Of a stretch of 64,000 nt of DNA, positions 21,461-32,265 are shown one piece after another. The stretch is from Hibiscus mutabilis (Eukaryota > Streptophyta > Magnoliopsida > Malvales > Malvaceae). Position numbers and translations under genes: made by a program. Position 1 is the stretch's first letter. The number at the start of each line of letters is the position of its first letter. Below the pieces are notes generated by a model. That model was not told the DNA's origin, ran no database searches, and worked only from the letters and a program-made list of their open reading frames with translations. Where the stretch lies: contig CM033744.1 in assembly GCA_019671005.1 (NCBI GenBank), positions 38,256,022-38,320,021 on the forward strand. Direction: 5' to 3'.

Positions 21461-24060
21461 TTGTGCTCAAACGCATACCCATTTGTGCTGTTTCTTTCCA
21501 TTTATTACATGTTACAGACACACAGGGGCAGAGAACATGAGATGAAGTTGGAACAACTGGTTAACAAATTGTAAAAGAAAATAATGTATATTCATTAAAA
21601 GTGGATGTATATATATGAATCCAATGCAGAGACTATATTAAGACACAACAAAGGAAAGGTTAATGAACAAGAAGAAAGCGTGAAAAAACCGAAGTTTTGG
21701 TGTGGAGAATATGGATCAATTCATAACTATAGGCTCTAATTTTTTCAGACAAGAAGACTGTGAGAAAGAACTTGCAGCAAACTTGTTACTGGAAACATGG
21801 TTAAGTCGGTAAATAAACTTTGGAAACTGATGTAATAAAGATTTTCAAAGCTAATAAAGAAGACCAAAGACATGACAGGAGTTACCTCTGGCTTGTTTAT
21901 TAGGGTGGGTTTGCAGCTTCTGATCAAGAATTATAGAGACAGCTGAACACTGTAAATTGACAAATACTTGTCCTAATGGGCTAACATCAACATCTGATGC
22001 TGATATATGTAAATAATTTTCCCCTTTAGCTTTGAAGTTTCAACCAGTAATCTCAGTCCTTGTCATTTATCAACTCATTGTTGGAAAGTTATGGAAATTT
22101 GGAAACTTTGAGACAGTTTAAATGGGTAAATGTGGATATTCGAATCATAAAATTATGGTTTTATATTCTACTTTATAAAACCTTTGTAATCGTATTTCAT
22201 CTACTCAAAACGATTTAATGATGAATGAAAAGAGTCAAGATATTAATGAGAAGAAAGAATTTGCAAAAAGTTACAGTCGACTAATCATATTTAATAAAGT
22301 ATAGTTGAGAGACTAAATTATCAAAAAAAGATTATTTTTGTCAAAAAGAGGAATTGAAGTTCCACATATATTTTTAAGTTGTTGAGGAGCATGTAATTCA
22401 GATTTAATTAAAATAGACTTAAAACGAAAGAAAAATTGGGAAAAAAATAAGAGATCAAATCACAAAACAATTAAATTACTTAATTAAAGAGTAAAATGAC
22501 GTCACTTTATTTTTTATTTTTGAATTATTCAAATTTTATAAATTTAAATTCGTCTCAAACTTAAAATACGAATCAAAAATTAAATTGTCTTGAATAAAAT
22601 GAAATTAAAAAAATTAATTTCGAATCGAATTAAATTATGCTCACTCATTCAAAAATGGCAGCCTACTCTTTTTTTTAACTGAAACTAAGAGAAATCAACA
22701 ATCTTGTTGCATTAGGCCATCCACAAAGGCCAAAGCTGGGAGGTGAATAAAAAATTGATCACTAATCGGGCCACCTCAGCAAGCCTACTTTGAATATTAA
22801 AAAATAGTGGGGGCTTTTAATTTATACTTTGAATATTAAAAATTGGCAGGGATTTTAATTTATACTTTGAACATTCAAATATGGCAGGGATTGAGATCTA
22901 ATCACTCATCTAATGACTAAAAATGTTCATATTATTTTATTTTATATGAGTTCGAATTTTAACATAAGAAGTTAATAATCTCTATTTAATTAAAAAAATG
23001 GCAGGAATTTTAATTTATTTTTATACCATTAAAACTAATTTAAAATTTTTAGGGTTGCATATATTTTTTATTATTAAAACTAAATATATATCTTCCTCGT
23101 AAATACACAAATATTATTAAATTAATAATGAAAAACACTTTGATATAAGTTTATATAAGTCTTTCAATTTTAGGGTTTAGAGGTTTAGTGTATAGGGTGT
23201 AGAATTTAAGATTTATGGTTAGAATTTAGAGTTTAAAGTTTAGGTTTTATGGTGCTAGGGTTTGAGATTTAAGTTTTAAATTATATAAAAGAGTTGTATA
23301 AATGATTTTTACACAGTTTGCGTATTAAAATTGATAAAACATGATTTTCTAAAATGCATTTAAAAAGTTACGGACATAACTCATTAAAAAATAAAAAAGC
23401 TAATTGACTTTTATTAATCAAATTTCAACGGCGTTAGTTATAAAAGTCGAATTAGTTCAATGCTAACTTTTTTATCTAATGATTTAATTATTTAATATAT
23501 TATTAGTGTATATTTTAATTTACATAAATGTCTATTTTAAGATTTAAAATTTAAAATTAAAGATTTAGATATTCAGATATCGAAATTTTGGAATTTAAAT
23601 AGACATACTTATTTAAAAAAATTACCGTCAATGTATCAAACAATAACTCTTTAAAAATTAACTCCATATGTATATATTGCGTTTTCTTATGAACAATTAT
23701 TTATTTTATTAAAGATAAATATCAAACAATAATAATTTATTGATTCATTTTGTAATTCTTTACATATTAGCTAATTTTAAATTCTTTCAAAATTTTCACC
23801 TTCTGGTATGTTGGTGTATTTTATTGCATTATAAACTTTTTTAGGTACTTTATACATACTGTATAAATTTTAGTAAATTAAAATTTTATAGCATATATTT
23901 TTAATATATTCATGTTATTTTTGTAACACTCCACGCTTTTTCTGGTGTGGAAAATATAAGATTGGTTTTGTATGTATATCATGCTATACGTGTTCCATAC
24001 ATTACCATTTGCTAATAATCGATTATAACAAGAATCATTTCTGGTCTTATGGGGAGGGGA
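21461..24060. other. Intergenic region between CCR4 pseudogene and apyrase gene
   Basis: No gene recognised. AT content rises after 22100. A degenerate tRNA-like stretch near 22893-22965 (CTAATGACTAAAAATG, later GAGTTCGAATTTTA) may be a SINE fragment. A telomere-like MITE remnant is listed separately. Confidence 0.4.
23131..23340 (+). mobile_element. MITE with telomere-like internal tract (copy C)
   Basis: It starts near CACTTTGATATAAGTTTATA, passes through TTTTAGGGTTTAGAGGTTTA and related words, and ends near GCGTATTAAAATTGATAAAA. The order agrees with the copy at 37137-37414. The ends are diverged and no target duplication is clear. Confidence 0.55.
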
Positions 24061-24520
24061 GTAATACTATTAATCTAGCTGTGTCTGTGTAACGACAGAT
24101 ATGCTTCCGGGTATCGGCTCTGCAATATTAATACTCGAAGAGGTAGAAGAAACACTCGAATTAAACGATAAGTCAGCACATCACCCTAACCTTGTGAATG
24201 AATGGTAACCAATGCTCGAAATCCCAAGAAATATGCAATTTATAAACGCAGGTAAGTCGTGGAGCCGTTTAACAATACCCGGAAATTCCTTCTAACCAAA
24301 ACCTGGAGGAACCGATGATCAGACCATCTCATCATCGTTTGCCTAGAGTCATCCCGCTTCGCATAAACCCGGTATTGCTCATAGCATCTGGCAATGAATT
24401 CAATGTGATTTATTAAAGATCAAGTAAAATGCATTAATGCTGATGAGCAACTATTGTAAATTTCTCATGTCCTTTTCTTATGAGGTAAGATGCATACCAA
24501 AACTTCTGCAAAGCCTTTTC

Positions 24521-27264
24521 CTAAACTTTCACCATTTGTGTCTCGGCGAGTGAGGAATTAAGGTCTTCTCGTGATTGTGATCTCCTACTTTGCAGTCGCA
24601 TCTGACTTCTGTGAGGGGACCAGAAGGAAGCCATGCTACTACTGTCAAATTGCATCTGCCCCAAGCTACTGGAGGAATAACTATGCGAAACGCTGCTGGT
24701 TGAGGGGTACAAGGAAGACTCGGAGAGTTGGATGCTGTTGCCCAGACCTTGTCCCAAGCCAAATGGTGTTTCTTGACTACCTTGAACTGTTGGACTTAGG
24801 GGCATCTTAATTCTCCCATCCCCTGTAAAAGACATAATGTAAGTTGATGGATCCTTTAGTAAGCAAGTTTAGAATAGCATCCCTTATTTGCCGACACAAA
24901 TAACTGCAGGAAATATCACATCCAAATTATTGTGTCCGAAAAATCCTTGAAACTAGGAAATTTTTGAGTGCTCAATGATATGTGATGCTAACTGCAAATT
25001 TAGAGTATTAAAGTAATAAGAGTACAAGACACAGGAGACCGAGAACATCATTAGTCGTATCCATGCACTGAAAAAATATTCTTGAGGATGAATAAACAAG
25101 GTTTGTAAGACGTGGATCATGGTTAAAAAATCTGAACAAGAAAACATCATTGCTTTTGGAGCATAACGCGTTATGCAGATGGACGGCTGTGACTAAAATT
25201 TGAAAATAGGCATCCTTGCATGGATTAAGAACAGATGTAGATCGTACCTGAGTTCATAGGACTCCAGCGCTTTAACCGGAAGGGAGATGGTATATTAAGA
25301 ACAGATGTAGATGCACTGTTATGCCGGAAAAGAGGAAGATATGGCCTCCGGAAAAATCTTGGCATCCAATTACCAACACATGATAAAGCACAAACAAGCA
25401 AAACCAATGACATCAAAACAATGGCAATAAGAGTCATTGGATCAATCTTGGTCTGCAATATTTGATATCCATGGAGCCCTAGTTTGCTTGAAAATGACTT
25501 CCCAGCTTCCAACAATGCAACACCCATTGTCCATGTAATACTTCCAGAACCAACGACAAGTTGACTGTCCAAGATGTGCAAACCCTCTCTCAACAGTGAT
25601 ACAATATATGGTGCTCTAAAGCAGTACTGTTCAATAAAGGGCTGTGGAGCAACACTGTTTCTGGCCACTTCCCAGGTTCTTTCACAAAATTCCCTACCCT
25701 TTTCCAGTACATCATCAAATGCAGCTTCTGGAGAAAAATTGAAGAACCGATATACAACAAAAAAGCCAGATAGGGCATAGAACTGGCCATAAGGGCGAGG
25801 CAAGCTATCAGAAAGTGCACAAGGTTGCAAATCACAATCAATCCCTGGGTATAGATTCGACCATTCAGATAAATTGACTGCAACTTTAGCAATTGCACTG
25901 CATTGCTCCCAATTTGGAGCACCAATAAGCTGCACTGGAATTCCAGATTTTCCTCCTTTATCCAAAGTTTTGCCTTGAACTAAAGGACTCCCACTTTCTT
26001 GGTCTTTTGCAACACATTGAGAACAAATATATTGTTCATTGTAGCCAGAGTTCAAGCAAGGATGTTTAATTTCTATCTTTCCGTTAGCCAGGTTGGCAAT
26101 GGAGCCATCAGGAAGCCTCCTTAATAAATGAACTACAGACTTGTCAAATGCATCATTCAAACCATATCCAGAGAGAGAGTAAGCACTAAGATGATGATTA
26201 ACCACCCCAATTTTAAGGTTTAAATTGGTTTCATTATGTTGACGGTGCTCATTCTCAAATGTAACTTGTAATGATGATCCACCCAAATCTAGTGCACCAA
26301 ATGTTGCCTTCTTAGGGGTTGTTCCCAACGTGCCTGTGAGATAGTTAAGGGCTGTCCACCCAAGGTAAGCTTCCTCTGTCCCACTGATAATCTTAACCCA
26401 CTCTCTGCGGCTCAAGAAAGGTGAATGCTTTAGTATCGACCAAGCATTTTCCAGAAGCCATTTTGAATCAGCATTAGGCAACCTGCGAACTCCAGCTGTA
26501 GCATACAGGAAAAGACAAGTATTCTTATGCTCACAGTCAGGAATTTGCTTCTCCGCCCATGAAATAAGTGGGTATATTGCGGTCGCCAAGCCAGATTTAT
26601 TGTGCACCAACTTATGAAGCCCAGGCTCAGTTTCCATCCTATCATAAGCACGTCCACTTTGTGTGCTTGGCTTTCTGGAAAGACCTTCGGTTAATGATTT
26701 CATGACAATAGGCAGACTACCATCATTTTTGTGATCAATTGAAGCCTGGTACACATAAACTCGAGTTCCAGTACTTCCACAATCGAGAACAACATAGAAC
26801 TTGGAGGCTCCTCTAGACCAATTTGAATAAATATACATGCAAACCATGTATGCCGCAAAAATCAACAAGAGTAGGCACAAGAAAACCATGATAAACCGCA
26901 CCCACTTTCTCATTGGAAAAGGGGTTCCACCTGGCAAACCCTTCTCCTTCGAGAAACTTGCTGCAACATTTTCTTGCTGTAGAGGGGTTTTCAAATAGGT
27001 CATGCTCTTGTCAAATTCAGAAATAAGATTAGCTGCTTCTGGATCAAGACGGTGATATGATGAGAAATCTTGGAGTGATGAAGAGAAGCGCAAATTATTC
27101 TTGTTTCCAAAGTTAGCAAAACCAAACCCATGGAGAACATTTCTATCTGTATGTGGTGACAAAGCAGGCGACATGTATGACGCTGCAGAAGACAGCGTAG
27201 CATATAAAAGATTAGATGCACCAGATATCGCTTCTGCAATTCTACTAAATACCATTAATTCCAT
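24521..27264 (-). CDS. APY7: Apyrase 7-like GDA1/CD39 nucleoside phosphatase
   Basis: Two coding exons, 27264-25248 and 24822-24521, joined at GT-AG (MNSG|GT to AG|GGDGRIK) in phase, giving 772 residues. GDA1/CD39 enzymes hydrolyse NTPs and NDPs to monophosphates. The apyrase conserved regions are present: DCGSTGTRVYVY (about 161-172), LFLYATAGVRRLP, ISGTEEAYLGW, ALDLGGSSLQVTFE and VVGSGSITWTMG. The first region reads DCGST where animal members have DAGSS. Membrane helices lie at about 122-146 and near the C-terminus (MTLIAIVLMSLVLLVCALSC), so the catalytic domain sits in a lumenal or extracellular loop. The last exon is a Ser/Gln-rich tail ending QMVKV. Length and order match Arabidopsis APY7 (At4g19180). 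The start is the first in-frame ATG. The gene next upstream on the same strand is WAT1-related. It appears intact. Confidence 0.95.
25224..25312. repeat. 19-bp direct repeat across the apyrase exon-intron junction
   Basis: ATTAAGAACAGATGTAGAT is at 25224-25242, in the intron just past the donor, and again at 25294-25312 inside the exon. Read-through of the donor would add only seven residues (TIYICS-type) and a stop. Confidence 0.9.
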
Positions 27265-28541
27265 TTTGCATACAAATTAACAGCTTTTCATTGGGCATAT
27301 TTTGCCAATACTGAAATTTCTAATTTACAAGCCGTGCTGCTTGAATACTATCTGAGACAGCCCACTTCAAACTTGCAGTTACAATTGAATTCGATTCGGA
27401 GATTACATTGTTTTAGCCAAAAATGTCGAACGACGAAGCTACCCCAGTGTCACAACCCAGCAGATAAGATCAGTGATCACGAATCCTAAATGCCAAAATC
27501 AAATCAGTGGTGCACAAGATATAAATCAGCCTAAGCAGCAATGTTCATTAAATTCTGGGGTTCAGCCCAAACCTAAAAAATTGATGATTTTGATACATTT
27601 GAACGAAAAAACCCAAAAATGAGAATTGAAAACCAACAAGAAAATGTATACAAAAATCATGTTCATTTCGCAAAATTTATTCAAGAAAGATTGATCTCCA
27701 ATAAATTCTACCATTACAAGTAAAAGACTACAACCAAATTCGAGGAATACCTCCGGGCAAGTGCTGACGCCGACAGTTGCTCAGATCTCCGCCTTGTTCT
27801 TCGCAGAATCGCAGTGTTTGGAAATCAAAATTAACCCAAAACTGTTTTACAATCGAAGTGTCAGTTGGGGAATCAGTATTTCAGATCCAATGTAAAACGT
27901 AATACTTTTTGGCCTTTGGGTCTCTCTTCTTTCTTCTTTCCGTTCTGGTTTCTGCAGAAATCTTCTTCCCCTGGAAACAAGATAGAAAAAAGTTACGTTT
28001 TTTATTCTGCCTTTCCCACTTTCTTTTTTATATTTGTTTTAGCAAAAATTTCCAGTTTCTAAGATATTTATTTCTTTGTATTTGCATCAGTTGCCCAGTC
28101 TTTCCATTTTTTCTACATTGACCCCTTCATGCTGTTGTTAGTCAATTTCTCCTTCACATCTATTCTTCTCCCATTTATTTATCAATTTATTATTTGTTAT
28201 AATTATTGATTTATTAGTTGATTAATTTAGATTAAATAAAAAAAAATTTAATTTTTTATTTACAATATTAAAATTTAAATTATGATATTATTTAAAAAAT
28301 TTACATTACATCTCGTTACATTAACTGATATTTAATATTTATTATTTATTATATATTTGCTTTTTCAGTTTATTAATTTTGATTTATTTGATCATTTATG
28401 TTCCTACTACCAACCCCTACTACTTAAAACTCTTATATTTCTTTATTTTTTTTATTAAAATCAGTTTGATTTGAATGAAATGTGTTAAAAGGAAATTCTT
28501 TTGTCTTTTTTTCTTCTTCTTTGTGCTTATAATATAATAAT
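27265..28541. other. 5' region of the apyrase gene and intergenic sequence
   Basis: The first 500 bases upstream of the apyrase ATG are less AT-rich and may contain a 5' UTR with an intron; the stretch 27745-27800 is the most GC-rich part and could be a leader exon. Beyond 28140 the sequence becomes AT-rich intergenic DNA without features. Confidence 0.4.
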
Positions 28542-30130
28542 GGGTAAAGTACCAAAATGGTAACTAAACTTTGTTTAAAAATTCAAATGGTAATCAAACT
28601 TTCAAAAGTTACAAAATGGGAATTAAACTTTATGTTTTGTTACAAAATGGTAACTCGACCGTTCTTAATGTGTCTGTTATAAAACTTTGTATAATAGCAC
28701 ATTTAATACTTCATATTTATACATTCAATTAATTTAGTCATAATTCGAAAAAATCACTAAATTTAGCCATCGTTATTTACACGTTCTTTCAATTTGGTCC
28801 TTAAAGCAACATTCTAAAGTTGTTCCACTACATTCCCAGCCACGCAACTTGCATAAAATGTTGAAATATGAATGTCTTAAATTTAGCCCTCGTTATTTTC
28901 ATATTCTTTCAATCTGGTCCTTAAAGCAAAATTCTAAAGTTGTTCTACTACATTCCCAGCCACGCAACTTGCATAAAAGGTTGGGATTGTAGTGGAACAG
29001 CTTTGGAATTTTGCTATAAGGACTAAATTGAAAGAATGTGTAGATAATGAAGGCTAAATTTAGTGAATTTTTCGAATTATGACTAAATTAATTGAATGTG
29101 CAAATATGAATGATTAAATGTGCTATTATACAAAGTTTCATAATAGCCACGTTAAGTACTTAACGGCCTTTAACGGTCGAGTTACCATTTTGTAACAAAA
29201 CATAAATTTAATTGTCATTTTGTAACTTTTGAAAGTTTAGTTGCCATTTTAAATTTTTAAACAAAGTTCAATGGCTTAAATAAAAAATAAGTGCCTAAAG
29301 TATACATTTTTTGAACTTTAGGTGCCTAAAGTATTTTTTAAAAAAATAGGTGCCTAAAGTTTCAAAAGTTATAATTTTAGGTGCCTCGGTGTTAATTGGC
29401 GTTAAAAAAAATTGTTAGCCAATTATAATGTGACACATGGCAGGTTTTATTTTTTATTTTTTAATTATTTTTTAAATAAAAAATTGAATTTTTCAAAAAA
29501 GCCCAAATTCTTGAAATTCCAAAAAGCCCCAATTTCATAAATTCCTAAATCCCTCAATCTGGCCACTCCCGCCGTCGTTGGCCACGTTTTCGGCGACGGA
29601 ATGAAACGTCCTCCCCTCTCGCAAACACCCATGCACCAATCGTTGTCGTTCAGCCGTCATTCGTCGGAAATCGTTCGAATAGATTTTTTGAATATTTCGG
29701 CCGCCGTCCGGCGTTTTACATGACTTCGGCCGATTTTCGGCGACGGGGTGATAGGGTAAACGACCGTGGTGGTTCGGCGATGGATGTGGTGGGCGGCGGC
29801 GTAGCCATCGATGACGGAATCGGCTCAAATCGTGATTAGAGTTTTGGTGAGTTAGGAACTTCGAATTTGGGGGCTATTCTGTGAATTTTGAAAATTTAGG
29901 GGTTTTTTTAAAATAAGTTTAAAAAATTAATATTTTTTTAAAAAAACAACGATAGTTAACACGAGGCACCTAAAATTATAGCGGTTGAAACTTTGACACC
30001 TAAAATTATAAATGTTGAAACTTTAGACACCTATTTGTAAAAAAAATATTTTAGACACCTAAAATTCAAAAGTGATATAATTTAGGCACTTTTTTTCATT
30101 TAAGCCAAGTTCAATTACCATTAAAGTATT
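28542..30130. mobile_element. Fold-back MITE (GGGTAAAG family), interrupted by another MITE
   Basis: The left arm begins GGGTAAAGTACCAAAATGGT and the right arm, read inversely, repeats it: ACAAAATGGTAACTCGACCG against CGGTCGAGTTACCATTTTGT, and AAACTTTGTTTAAAAATT against AATTTTTAAACAAAGTT. The right arm is split by the element at 29273-30106 and resumes with TTACCATTAAAG. Its own outermost 3' bases have decayed, so the end is approximate. The related intact element at 35873-36323 has an exact 9-bp target duplication. Confidence 0.8.
29273..30106. mobile_element. Fold-back element with exact 9-bp target duplication, nested in another MITE
   Basis: The ends are GGCTTAAATAAAAAATAAGT and the inverse ACTTTTTTTCATTTAAGCC. 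AAGTTCAAT stands on both sides (29264-29272 and 30107-30115). The subterminal arms repeat AGGTGCCTAAAG words. The core (about 29555-29830) is GC-rich (CGTCGTTGGCCACG, TTTTCGGCGACGG) with a 97-codon minus-strand frame that matches nothing I know. A 9-bp duplication and long arms fit a non-autonomous Mutator-like element. Confidence 0.88.
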
Positions 30131-32265
30131 GATAATGTTTCTGGCTGACTAGGTGTCGCCCGTTATATGGATGTTAACTCAATTAAGAAATAATCAAAAT
30201 ATGATCTTTAAATAACGAATATTATTATAATTTTATTTTCGTCTTTTCATATTTTTTTCGCTCTCGGTTCTTCAAGATTTTACTTTGACTAATTCGGATC
30301 GGTCGGCGTCGCACACTTAATTTTAGTGATTAAATCTCTCAGCGAGAATTCTTTTATACACAAAACCTCAAATTTAAGACATATCACTTATTTAAGTGGT
30401 ACGAAAATGCATAATAAGATTCATATATAAAATAACTAAGAAACACAATTAATAATCAATCCTATATTTAATAAGATTCATATATAAATTATTTACTACT
30501 TCACTAAAAATCATTGATGGATAAATTTCAAATTTTATGTTTTTTATATAAAATATTTTCTTTCATAGCGATTGTAAGGGTCTTTTGGTGTTAGAAAATG
30601 GAGTCAATTTTTATTTTTATTTTTTTGAAAAAGTAGAAAACGGTGAAAAAACGTGTTTGGTTTAAAATTAGAAGATAATTTTAAAAAAATGAAAACAAAA
30701 ATAAGTAAAAATTTGAAAATATAAAAAATGTTTTTATTGTTTTCTTTGAAAATGTTTTAGGAAGGTGGAAAATATGTAAACAAAGGTTTTTTAATTTTAA
30801 CTTCATTTTAATTCGGGTTCGAATTCTTCTAATGTCAAATTTCAAAACTTTGGTTTATTTACTCATATTTTATTTATTATTATTATATTTTCTAACTATA
30901 TTTTATTTTAATTATTTAATAATTATTTTTCATTTCTATTTTTTAAAAGCTAGATACTGAACACATTTCCACTATTTTTTAATTGAATTCCGCTAGTTTT
31001 ATTAAACGAGGATATATTCGAAATTACAATGAAAGTTTACAACTTAGTAAATAAAAATACCTAATCCAGACATATTCTTAGTAAACAAAACTAGCGTCTC
31101 GAGATCTTAAGAGGACCATACAAGAAAAAGGTAAAAACCTAACCCAAAGACTTGAAACAAAAGATGGATACAAACATCACCAAAGATCGACGATGAAAGG
31201 TAAAACCATCAACAAACAACATAAAAATGCATATTACAATGAGACATGTTGACAACAAGGTTATTACCACAACTCAATCGCGAACAAAGAACGGTGAATG
31301 TGATAGCGTATCCAAATCCAATTCGAGGGTCTGAGACAGGGAGATCAGCAGCATAACGAAAAGAGTGTCATCTTGATCAGTCGCGGAGACGTCAGATCCA
31401 ACCCTGATAAAAAATCAAATGAAAGAAACGACCAAACGACCGATAAAGAAGAGAAAATATGCCAAAAGACCGAAAAAACGTACCAAAGGTAGAGTAAATC
31501 GTGTCACAAAAGCAAAATTATTTATTGAAAATTAAAAAATAACATACGAAATGATAGATTCCAGGAGTTGGCGACTAGTATTAAAACTGGTGCTCACATT
31601 TTGGCTAGGGTTTTTGAAAAACCTAATGTTGCTCTTACATTTCCACTATTTTTTTATTAAATAGTGAGATATTATACTTTCATGCCGGGATTCGAACTCA
31701 TACAAGATGGGGTAAGATGAGCATCTTTAGCCATTAAGCCAATTAGTGTATCTGACATTTTCACTATTTTAATTTTTGAAAATAAGATTTATCCCTGTTA
31801 ACCTAGCATGTTTTCTAATTTTTAGAAAACTAAAAATGAAAATTATTTTTTAAAAAAAATAAAAAATAATTTCTAAAATTAAACTGACCCTAAAATGTTG
31901 ACGGAATGCTGACAATCTGCAAGTCGGAGGATTTAAGGTATTGCCGAGCCTAGTAAATAGTAATTTAGGAAAATTCACATCCGCAATGGCCATGAAACCC
32001 TAATTTGCACTTTGCAAATGCTTAAAGCTTGGCGACGAATAAGGAAAACAAATGTGAATGTGATGCATCGGCATTCATTTGTTTGGGGTAACATTTCCAA
32101 TCCAATAAGTGAATTTAAACTGTGCTTCTTACAACAAATACAAATTCAGACAGCATAAAGGAGCAAACCACCCTCAGGGTCAGGGTGTCCTCTGTTGCAT
32201 TCTGAACATGTACGCACATGTGGAAAAAGAGCTCATGCAACTTCACATCACATTCGAATATACAG
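30131..32265. other. Intergenic region with a possible large fold-back element
   Basis: A possible element runs from about 30569 (AGGGTCTTTTGGTGTTAGAA) to about 31894, where the inverse reads TTCTAAAATTAAACTGACCC; no target duplication was found. Inside are unrecognised sequence at 31000-31560 and a tRNA-like segment, listed separately. The last 350 bases are the 3' flank of the WAT1-related gene. Confidence 0.4.
31684..31748 (-). repeat. tRNA-like segment, probable SINE head
   Basis: On the minus strand an A-box-like TGGCTTAATGG (31741-31731) and a B-box-like AGTTCGAATCC (31698-31688) stand at tRNA-like spacing. The stems of a full tRNA are not present, so this is more likely the head of a tRNA-derived SINE than a tRNA gene. 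Confidence 0.5.

Noticed and set aside
20973..21521. 182-codon minus-strand frame as one protein
   Set aside because: Only the part ending at 21132 (before a GT donor) matches the CCR4 family; the rest is intron read-through, and the N-terminal part is a minisatellite.
31684..31748. Functional tRNA gene
   Set aside because: The boxes are present but the acceptor and anticodon stems do not form.
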